NCBI RefSeq assembly: GCF_000972845.2
Contig: NC_040012.1
Span: 7,782,097-7,846,096 of the forward strand
DNA: 64,000 nucleotides
Source of the DNA: Larimichthys crocea
Taxonomy: Eukaryota; Chordata; Actinopteri; Sciaenidae
Direction of reading: 5' to 3'
This document shows positions 38,101-49,500 of the stretch, in pieces (position 1 is the first letter of the stretch; each line of letters begins with the position of its first letter). Below the pieces are notes generated by a model, which was not told the origin of the DNA, did not search any database, and saw nothing but the letters and a program-made list of their open reading frames with translations. The position numbers and the translations under genes are program-made.

Positions 38101-41100
38101 CCAGAGTGAGTTTTTTTTTTAAATGTCAATGCTGCGTCAATTTCAGCATTTGTTTTGAGTTTTTGTGCTACAAGAGAACCACCAATCAGAGCTCCAACTT
38201 CAGCTTTTCATCACATGTTCAGCTAATATTAACCCATAAAGACTGCACTCATACCAGGTGTTGCAGGTCACTGATAAAGCCCTGTAATCCGCGGGTGATG
38301 ACATGAGTTAAAATGAGTGCATAAACCCCGTCTACAGACTTCAAAGAGCTCTGACTGATTGAATAAGCAGGGGGAAAACTTCAAACTAACAAGACAACCT
38401 TTTTTTTTCTTCCTATTTGATCCCAGTGTAATTAAATGTCTTTAAAAGCAGTTGTCCTTCGTTTATTAGGATGTAAAGATCTGAGAGAAATTACTCACTT
38501 TAATGGTTTATTCAGCCCCAGTGAGGAAACTGTTTGAGATTCATCGCTGAATTATTCTGAACAACTTAATTACACACGCCACAAAATGAATTTTTAATTC
38601 AATAAGCTAAACCTTCTGTGTCCTTGTTGTTCCCACAGGCTCAGCTGAAGGTTCCTCCCTTCGCTACTCAGACGGTCAGTCCAGCCGTCTCTCCCTGGAG
38701 AAAACCTTCGGCAGATCGGTCAAAGACTCACAGTGCCAACACATGTTGAAGCACCTTCACAATGGAGCCCGAATCACTGTGCAGATGCCTCCCAACGTAG
38801 AGGGTCACTGGGTGTCCACCAGGTAAACAACTATGTACTCGTGTTTCTTTAAAACATATTGAGTGATTTCTTATATTTCAAGCAGCGATTACTGTTGGTT
38901 CATGCCTGTATAGTAAGAAAAAGAATAAACTAAACTAACTAAAATAAAAGAATCAACTCGCAGTCCTGTGTCACATTATCCTTTTCACAATTCATGTTCA
39001 AATCTAATTGTAACGGTATGACTGAGCGCTAGAGGTGCCAGTTATGTCAGCACCTAACAATATCTTTAACAATATTTTCCTCATATTTGTGATTCAGATA
39101 TTAAGTTTTAAGTTAAATACTCAGGATTCAAGTACAGTAAAACAAAACTCATAATTTGAACCCACAAGAACACAAACACTCGAAGAACTGGTTGTTGTTA
39201 AAAGCTCTGGAGCACTTTGAGTTTTCTGGAGAAGGTTTTTGTTTTTTACTTTTTAAAAGTTCTTTGTTTTTAAACGATTTTTTAAAAATGTTGCATTTAA
39301 AATGAAATATTTTAATACAAATTATTACATATTACTTTAATGGACTCAGGGATAAATACTATTTGCACTCAACTCTGGGAAGAACTTGATAATAAATGTT
39401 TTTTTGAAGGACCAGTCGATAAAAGAGTCATCTGCTGCATCACCATGAGGAATTGCTTTACTGTAGGTTCGAACTCGAGCCTTCATTTTTCAGGGCAGAC
39501 ATATAGTACAGACCAACCACAAACATTTCTGACTCCTGGGTTACCACACAAACATAACTTCACTTCAACCTAAAAAAAAAATGCATTAAAAGTCTTTCAA
39601 GAAACCGATGGCTGCCTGGAAGGTGGAAACAAGAACAATATTTGTAGAAGTTGATGGTACACTGTAAAGTCTGCAATGGAGTAAAACAACCCTAGAATAC
39701 ATTATTTTCAGGAGCAGCCATGAGTGAAATGTGCTGTGTAAAGAGCTTGTCTCACACTAAAACACTCAACTCTGGACCAACTTAAAACTTCTTGGTATTT
39801 ATTTAAACATTTTCTGCAAGTAGTCTTGCATGCTGTTTATCTGAAACCTCATCTGTTTTCTGTTGCAGCTGTGAGGTGAGACCAGGCCCAGAGTTCTTGA
39901 CACGCTCCTACAGTTTCTTCTCCAACAACACCTTCCAGGCTCACCAGTTCTACTACGAGGACAACCACTGCACCAAACCCACCTACACTCTGGTAATCCG
40001 TGGTCGTCTGCGCTTACGCCAGGCCTCCTGGATCATCCGCGGTGGGACGGAGGCGGAGTACCATCTCCATCGCGTCCAGATGGTTTGTCACACAGCGTCT
40101 GTGGCCAAAGAGCTCAGCCAGAGGTTCAACCGCAGCTGCAGAGGGGCCGTAAAGGGCCCCTGGGAACCAAATGTAATCTACGAGCTGTGGGGCGAGGAAG
40201 GCAGCTTCGACTGCTCCAGGGAGCTTAACTTTGCCATGCATGAGCTGCAGCTGCTGAGGGTAGAGAAGCAGTACCTGCATCACAACCTGGATCACCTGGT
40301 GGAGGAGCTGTTTCTAGGAGACATCCACACCGAGCCGTCACAGAGGCTCTACTACAAGCCGTCCAGCTACCAGATGGCTCTGCAAAATGCCAAGGTAAGT
40401 CCCTAATGATCGTCTGTCAAGTAGCGTTTAGAGGGATGAGGGGAGAAATGTGGCTGCAGAACGAAAATGTCGGTTTGTATAGAGCTGCTGTAATTCTGTA
40501 GATTACTAGTTCCCCTCCCGAGGGATCAAGAGATAATTCTGCGTGGTTGTGAGGTGATTACCAGAGAAGGAAACAAGACGAAAAATGAATTCTACGTTTT
40601 TAGCCACACTAATGGTACGACTGTCAGGATGGTGATGTCTGTTGCTTGATCCACCGCTTTGAAATATCTCAACAAGTGTTGGATGGTTGCCATGAACTTT
40701 GACACAAACATTTATAGTTCTTGGACGATGTATCCTCCTAACTTTGGTGACCACCTGATTTTTCTGGCTTCCTCCAATAGTCCAACGACATGCAGGTTTA
40801 TTTATGACTCTTTAAGTGTGAATGTACCCCGCCTCTCGCCTGTTGTCAGCTGGGATCGGTTCCAGCCCCCTGTGACCCTGATAAGGATGAGCGATTATGG
40901 AAAATGGATGATTGGAGTCGCCATGAATCGATTTATTTGATAATTAATAATAATAATAATTAAAGTGTCTAATTAAACGAGATATATTGACACAAAAGGT
41001 GAAATAATCACCCCGGCGATATGTTAATGAGACATTTTATTGCTTGTTTGCATATTATTGCATATTACAGTCAAGGGTGGAGAATTACAGCAGTCATTCA

Positions 41101-43496
41101 CCTACAAATACAGATACACACAGACTTGATGTAAAGTCAAAACCAGGGTAACGATGACGACAATGTTGCAAGCAAGTTGTGGTGAATCATCTTAATTAAA
41201 GGGGGTATCTGTAGTGGTATAAAACGCCCGTGTCCCTGCACACTTCAGTTCTCGTATGTGTACGTTTGCAGAAACTGTTCCCATCCACGAACGCCGCATT
41301 GTGTGTTTTTTGGAATGCACGACCGGGCCGGATGTAGAGAATTGTTTCCCGTCCTGAGCGCTCAGCTCGATGCAGGACCTCCGCTGAACTCAAATCACAC
41401 TGTGTGCGTCGACCCCCTCCATGCTGCAAAGACCACACACACCAGAAACAGCATGAACTGACCTTACGAACCGTGTTCTCATACATGCCACGGTTCGGCA
41501 AAGGCTGCGAGGAAGCGTGGACAAAATCATATTTGAATGTACGTCTTCACGTTTTTCGACCAAAAGTGGTCGACTGATCAGAAAAGTTATAATAATGTTC
41601 TCACAGCTTGCGATATAATCTGCCACCTGTCGGTAGCAACAAACAGCCATCCAAGTTAAATACTGTTTACTCCAAATCTGATTTAGGATCAGTGTGTAGG
41701 TCAACAATCCTGCCCTCATACGCTAAACATTTGCACTGGTAGAAACCAGAAACTATGTACATACTGATTTCATCTCCCAAGAAAGAGCCCTCCTTTCCTA
41801 CGCTGTGTTTCCAGGATGTAATTTCTCTATTTACACTGCTGAACAGCAGTTTCCCCGCTGGATGAAACCCTAGAGTGATGTTTTCACTGTCACCGTCTGC
41901 AGAGATTACAATGAAATCCTGTTCAGGTCCACTGTCTAAATAAACATCCATCTGTACGGGGGATGATGGGGCTTGGTGTTGCTGATCAGTATGTAAACAG
42001 AGCGTGGAGTGAGGAGCTGTGATCAGACAAGCTCCCCTGTGGTGTTGTAATGACCAGAGCTGCTCTCTTTAAGCCCCCCCGGTCCACGGAGGCGCAATGT
42101 GAAACCCGGCCTATCTCTGGAAGCGATCAACATGTGGTATTCCTAGAATTTGGAATCATGCCGTATGAATTATTCCAGCGAGCGCATACCAGGTCTGATT
42201 TCATGCATGCCTGAGGCTCAAATCAAAGTGTTGCATGCAGCTCTTTCCCTCCTCGAACTTTTCTGAATAAAAAAGGAAGAAAGGTTGGAGGAGCTGTGGT
42301 TCACTTCCAGAGTTGCAGTAAGAGTCAAACATAATCACAACATTGCTTTTCAGAGTTCTCACCAGACAGACAGAGATGCTTTTGAGAGAGATAGCTGCCA
42401 GTCTAATATAGTAAAGCTGGATGAGATTCTGATTGTAGAGCTTTGAAATGTTACATTTACATAATTCAACAACAACATCTCTTTCTAGAGCAGTTAGCAT
42501 CCCTTATTTTTCTCTGCAGAAAGTCGTTCCGGTATAAACTGTTCAGTCTGTTCTTTGGATCATGAAGAGTAACGAAAAAAAAAACTCATGCTGTTGAAAT
42601 TTTGTTAACTAATATAATTTTATAAACAATAGAAATAACTTTTTAATGTGTAACAGTGTTCTTCCAAACTCGCTCAACCCTGCAGATTCTCTGCAGAGCG
42701 TTTTGCAGCTAAAGACACAGACATTTCAGGAAGGAGTTGGTGGAGCTAAAAAAAACAAAAAAAAAAACTTTAGTTTAAATTTTTATGCAGTAGTACTCCC
42801 TGTGTAAAACTGATGGTGTTTGCTAACATGAGTACATCGTCAGAATAAACCTAAAACACTGTCATCAGTCTGACTTTGTTCAGGAGATCACAGAGCTCAA
42901 AACATGATTTCTCCAAAGCTATCCTCCTATCGATCAGTCCTTCATAAATGAGGTAACGAAACATCCTTTTGTTGGTCAGTAAGATTCGATATGCTGACCA
43001 GAAATTAGTCAAAATCATCAAACTTGGAGATTTTTATTGGACAGCAAACAAAATCATCAACTCTAATATAAATTATTATGGTAATAATATGTCAGTGTAG
43101 AGTAGATAACTTGTCGCAGTGCCCCCAAGTGGCCAAAAAATATATTAGTGCTGCTGTAAATCTGTTTTTTTTTTCTTTAAATGTTTTGAGCAAAATGAAT
43201 ATTTCATTCACTTCCTTTTGTATATGAGTGAAGGCACAAATCCAAAAGCAGTTTTCTCAAAATCTCGACACACATGGACCTGAAACTATCTGCTTGGCTT
43301 GATCTGTGTTGAGATTAATGTAAAAATGTTATAATACAAGACTACATTAAACATCGTTAATGTACAAATTCTGCCATCATCTGTGCGCATACAGTAAATT
43401 GTTTTTCGTGAAACACTGGTAGAAAATACCTCATTCCTTCCTACACAAAAAACACTAAATCCGACCATCTCTTGAGGTTGTAATGGTTTCTTTTTG

Positions 43497-43532
<36 letters not shown>

Positions 43533-46500
43533 GCCATGGTGACTATCCAATCCATTAATCTTAAGCGGTGTACCCAGTGCTGGTGCCAGTCCAGACCATT
43601 TGCTGGTGCCAGCATGTTCATTTGTGGTTATTGGGTGGATCTCAGCAGTGATGCAAGAGCGAGGCAGCAGACTCTCTTTTAAAGTGTAGTTTCTTCTGGT
43701 TTCTGTCGCTCGGTTCACTGCTGCGTAACTGAGGCGGAGTAATGACCACTTGATAATGATTCTTGTTAAGAAGGGATCTACGCTTTTATATTGTTGTTGT
43801 TGGTGGTTATCACGTATCCCTCATGCAGAAACTCATTTGTGATGATGTGTTATACTTTTCCGAGTTTGGTTTTTGTTATCTCATCCTTTTGATATGTTTT
43901 TTTTTTTTTTTGAGCCTGTAAGCTCAGCCTTGTAATACATTTTAAACTTGAGGAGTGAAGCTAGGGTAGTCTAAGATAAGACTTATTATGAATTCCTTCC
44001 AGGTGAGATGCTGGTCTGAGACAGAAAAACATTGGTGCAGTGTCTCTGATATCACCAAAGCCTGACATAGTTTCTGTTCTTTCTGGACGTCATCTTCCCC
44101 TGAACTATGGTGGTAATCCTCGAGTGAAAGGTGGCTGTCAAACAAAGTTAAATTCATTTCTTATTCTACTTGATCTACTGCGGTTTGGATTGAACCTCAT
44201 TTGTTCGGTTCAGACCAACGCGCCTGCCAAATGTAGTAGTAAAAAATGAAATTAATAAATGTAATTTATATGAAGCAATGGCAGTAATATCCTTCTTCAT
44301 TTCCTCATTTTTGTTCAATTCCAGTAAGAGTATAAAACGCTTTGCTTCCAGTACGAAGAGCCAACAATTTATTACAACACATGTTTGTACAAGTTGGACA
44401 TTTTGTGCCGTGGCAAAGACACCTAAAACTGTTTTTTGTACCAGGCTGAAAAAATGTTTATCTCTGCTGTGAAGTTTTCACATGGGGACTTATGGAGACT
44501 GACTCACTTCTGTAGCCAGCCTCAACTTCAGGCTGAACTTCAGGCGGAACTTCAGTTTTTGGCACTTCCACATAGACTTAATTTCCCAGCTACGGACAAA
44601 ACCAATAAAATGACGAGGAAATTGTGAGGTTAATTGAAAATTAATCATTAGTGGTATCACTTTATCCTTGTTTACTTACTGATAGCGTCACTGGCTCAGT
44701 TCCCAGGCTTTATATAAGTTGTCCACTATTTAAGAAGATTGGTGGTTTGATCTCCAGCTCCTGCAGTCCACATGAAGAAGATACTGATTCCCAAATTGCT
44801 CCACTCCCTTGCATGGCAGCCAATTCAATCAGTGTATGGATGGGTGAATGTGATAAGTAGTGTAAAAGCACCTTGAGTGGTCAAAAGACTACAAAGACGT
44901 CATACTGGTCCAGTCCATTCTTCATCCGATGTGGTCACTGAAGGGAGTTGTGCTGATGTGGAACTGGACCTCAGTTTAGCACTTGTAGCCATCTTGGCAG
45001 CTGTTGGAGCCCAAGAACCCAAATTTTGGACAATGAGTTGTAGCTGAGGTTTGGCAAGCAAATGGCAACCACTGTAGCCAAGAGTTTGAACCCGAGAGAC
45101 TTGTTAACCAAGGCAAACATGCACCCAAACACCTCTGTGAAAGCTTCAAGAAATACTTTAACGTTTCGGCCTTTTTGCTCGGAGTTAAGACGAGAACATC
45201 GCTGCCACTCGTGTAAATATGACGTGAAAAAAATCTCATCCTCACATATTTTGGTCTTGGTTTTGTTTTACATGTTTCAACTGGAGGTCTGTAAAAAGTT
45301 CTCAGTGAAAAGAATCATCCAGTAAAAACAAATAAATTAGTTCTAATCATTATCGTGAATGTTTATGATGAGCGTTGTGTCACAACAACAGTAAAACTTT
45401 TATTTGCAACCTGCAAATGATTGTAAGTACTGGCTTGTGTAAAGCTCGCCTGAGGCTTTCACACTCGGCCGTGGTGATAACTTCTTAATTACAAACGTAT
45501 TAACATTTTTTATATGCTGCAGTCGCAGGTTTATTTAGTTTTTTTTTTTTTACTGAAATGTCTGAATATTATTTTCTTACTGATGACAGAGGAGAGGCGT
45601 TAATAAAAGGTTGACACGCACGTCTGAGACACTTTCAGTTCATCTAGTACGAACATCAGCTTATATTTTTAGCCTCTTTTCCCCTGAGTTTAGTCTGTCA
45701 GGCTACAGGCTGCCGTGTCTTTATTGCTGGAGCTTGCTGGGGAACCTTTAAAGCAACACTGTAAAAAAATTGGTATATTTGTCAAGTGCGACATAGCAGC
45801 CAGCTAATATTACTTACTAGTTCAACAGCAAGAAGCCCAGCTCGGCGTCTGTCTTTCAGACTTTTATTTCACAGAGCTCTCATCAACAACTAAAAGTCAG
45901 ACCCAGATTTTCTCTCGTCGAGCTGCAGCTTCTTGCTCGATTCCCTTCTTGGCTTCCTCCGTCGACCTCACCTTCAGTCTCTTAGAAGTCAATCTATGTC
46001 TTTATTTACAGTTAATACTCTCATAAGTCCATGAGTCGGTGATAAGGTGGTGAAGCATGGTGCTCCTTTTTAGGGAAGATGCAAATGCAACATTTATCTG
46101 TTAGACTGCATCAAGTATCTGATTCCCCTAAGGGAAAACAAAAAAAGGATCACATTTCTATTTCTGTTTGAGTGTTATGGGAAGCACAATAACTAATTTT
46201 ATCTTAATTTATTCATTAGGAAAAAAGATAATTCCTGCAAAAAAAACACCCTTTACTTCTGAAACTAAACCATAGCATACTTCTGTCATAACATTGTGTC
46301 CTTCCCGGCGTAGTTCGTTCAGCAGGGTAGTGTTGACTCAACTCAAGTACAGTCTTTCGTTTTCCGGAAATGACAATAACAACTTTTTACCTCTTTCGCT
46401 GACATTTGACTGCAAAAATAAAAATAAGCTTCAGCTCCAGCAGCTTCTTCGGCTGCAATTTTCATCAGAGTCAGTGTGGTCCCTCCACTGAGGACGTGAA

Positions 46501-49500
46501 GTGCGCCTCGACCTTTTGGTCGTTACGAGTAATCACAGCACACCCTGTTCTTTAATTGACAATGTGAGCACACTAAAAATATCAAGTGTAAGAATGGCGT
46601 TACTCTCCATTCTTACATGAGCGATCCATAGGAAGAAAGCATGCTCATAGTGGAGGAGTAATATATTTTTCAGCTCAGATGGGCTCTCTGTGTTTTATGA
46701 GCTCAAAGTTCCTGCAGATGTGGAACATGTTCCCCACACCTGCAACATAAACTCGTATCCTCACATAATCTACTGAAATATGCATGCATATTTATCTCTC
46801 TATGTATTTATTTCCCCCTGCTACATATATATTTCTTACGCCGTGAGATACACACCCATAAAAATACACTACAGAGCTGTATGCACAGGGGGGTTTCTCC
46901 TCCAGTCGTCCCATTAACCTCTCACTCTGAGGCAGTTACGGCGCTGCACTGGGATTATCTCATCTATAGCATGTAGTGATACTCCTCCTTCTTTCAGTGT
47001 TCTCGGTTTCTTTTTCTTCCCTCATGAATCCCATGCGGAGGTAGTGGTGTCTGGGAAAAGAGTGATTGGGTTGGAAGAGGTTAGGTCTTAAATTTTGACC
47101 ACCCTCGAATAACAAAAACTCCATAACCTCCCTGGAGTTTTTGTGGAATACAGTGTGATGGCTTCCAGCTCTGAATCAGTCAGGCCCTGAGGTCTTTTCT
47201 CCAGAACCACAGCTGTCCGTCTGTCTGTGGATACCGTGATCACACGCAGCTCTGGGGCTCAGGCAGACGTGATACGAACTGAACATGATTAATGGTCATT
47301 TTTTAGAGCTACGAACCCTTTTATCAGTACAAGGGTGAATAAAAAGACTCCCCGCTGTTGTTTGTAAGTAGCATGAAAGTTCAGCTCGCTGTTCGCTGTG
47401 CGACTTCCTGTTGTCACGGCATCAGCTCGAGCGAGACATCTGTCTTTTTACGGTAAAAACGATGTGATCACCCTGAGAAAATGCTGGAACCTTGTCTGGC
47501 TTCCAGCACTCAAGAGGTTCAGGCTGAAGGAAATAGTTTTTCCTCCTTCACCTCTGAACAGACGCCAGAAAGTCCTTTTATGTGGATTTTTTATGATATA
47601 ATATACTGATGACGGATTAAAAAAGCTTTCAGCATCGACAGATTTCATATGACTGGACTGGAGTGATGTTCGCTGGGAACTTTAGTTTAACAACTCTTCA
47701 ACAGCTGATTGATCATACCAAAGGTTGATTGGGTTCATGTTCCGCCTGTATATTAGCTTACTGCTGATATATTTGTTTTGTTTTTTTTGTGCTTTTTATC
47801 AGCAGCAGATTTGCTGTAGAGTTTTTAATCATTAGTTTTAAAGCATCTTTTTCTTTTTAGTTTGATTTCATTCATTTTGTGCAGCCTGCATCGCTCCGAC
47901 ACATTTTAGTTTCCATGTCGGGTCTTGAGGCGCCTTCACTGCTGTCTGCCATGAGGTGGTGCCGATGTTGGAAATATTTCAAATATTACACATGGTGGCT
48001 TCAACTTTCAGTCACTTGCTCATCATCCATCCATTTTTTTTCCATAACTGATTATCCTCATCAGGGTCACAGGGGGGGCAATCCCAGCTGACATAGTACA
48101 CCCTGGACAACAACGATTCAAACTCATACTTCAGATTGTACTAATGTTTTTGATTTTAGTAGAAGTATTTTCATTCTTTTCTTTATTGTATTGTGTATAT
48201 TTGAAGGGTTATGTAAATTAAGCAGGGAGCTGTTATTTCTTTCCTGTGTTTGTTACATTTACTGTCATATATGATAAGATAGACTTTATTGTAGGAATTC
48301 ACTTGTTACAGAGGCTCCTTTTGCTGTGTGCATCTTAGTGCAAAGCTACACATCGTGTGCGTACAGTGCAATTTCTTGTACTCTATATAACTTTAATTTC
48401 TTTTTCAGTTTCAAATATATCTGATTTTCTTCTATATATTTCTTAATTCTGAGTATTTGTCTGATCTTATTAACAGTTTTTGTTGTTGCATTAATTATTT
48501 TTAGGTACTTGGAAGTGACAAGTTGTTACATTTCAAGCAGCAGTATGAAGATATTTATGAGTGGCCATACTCCATCATCACACCTTCTCTTCCGTCTTTC
48601 CAGAACCACGACCACGGCTGCATTGCCTGTCGCATCATCTACCGCTCCGATGAGTTCCACCCTCCCATCCTGCCGCCGCGGGCCGACCTGACCGTCGGGC
48701 TGTACGGTCAGTGGGTGAGCCAGCGCTGTGAAGTTCGCCCCGAGGTCCTCTTCCTCACCCGTCACTTCATCTTCCACGACAACAACCATACCTGGGAGGG
48801 CCACTACTACCACTACACTGACCCCGTGTGTAAACATCCCACCTTCACCATCTACGCCCGCGGACGCTACAGCCGAGGCCTTCACTCCACCCGCGTCATG
48901 GGCGGGACGGAGTTTGTCTTCAAAGGTAACTGGTTCATATTTTCTCTCAGCTTTCGTCACATTACTGAAAAACCCAAACTCCTTCCTCTTTGTAACAGAA
49001 TTTAAAGGAATAGTTCAACATTTCAGAAGATGTTTATTTGCTTTCATGCCAAGAATTCGATGAGAAGTATGTAGCTGGAACAATCTGCCTAAGACCTCTA
49101 AACCTCATGAATTAACTTGTCACATCTGGTTTAATCATAAAACTGTAAAAACGTAAAGAATTGTGTGCAGCGACTTCCTGGACTCTTGTCTTCATCATTT
49201 GGAGGCAAAAAACCAAAACCACACAGTTTCTACTCTTCGGTTTTTATTCAGATTAAATCAATGTTTCTATCTGTGATAACACCGTATTCATCAAGTTTAA
49301 TTGCTGAGATCTTGGAACACGGTCAGAAAAATACAAGCAGGTTTTAAACTAAAGCAAAAATCTTATGCGAATGTGAATCTGTTTGGCATGAACAAGTTTA
49401 CAGACGGACATCTGTGTTCAACTTTTGACCCATCGTGCTGTAAAGGATCATGACCAGCATTTCAGAAAATATTCGTCTTTCCAAGTACCACTGCTTTGAC

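Larger units (their letters stand above)
32178..38638 (+). other. apcdd1: apcdd1 intron 1
   Basis: A 6.5-kb GT/AG intron. It contains repeat arrays at about 34500-34860 and 36210-36780, and otherwise shows no coding potential. A box-B-like string GGTTCAAGTCC at 35614 may be a relic of a tRNA-derived SINE but lacks a clear box A. Confidence 0.8.
40395..48603 (+). other. apcdd1: apcdd1 intron 3
   Basis: An 8.2-kb GT/AG intron between phase-0 exons. It contains fragments of families A, B and C, a SINE-like element, a 29-base T run (43501-43529) and two stretches of unusual composition (about 41990-42240 and 46640-47290) that could be regulatory. No coding potential was recognised. Confidence 0.85.

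Noticed and set aside
44525..44557. CRISPR-like short direct repeats
   Set aside because: Three 11-bp steps without spacers in a vertebrate intron; replication slippage explains them.
48523..48603. Extension of apcdd1 exon 4 upstream to an in-frame start
   Set aside because: The stretch is intron: a good polypyrimidine tract and AG precede 48604, and the family sequence joins LQNAK directly to NHDH.
48526..48960. 144-codon antisense frame across apcdd1 exon 4
   Set aside because: Shadow of a GC-rich conserved exon; the sense strand explains it fully.
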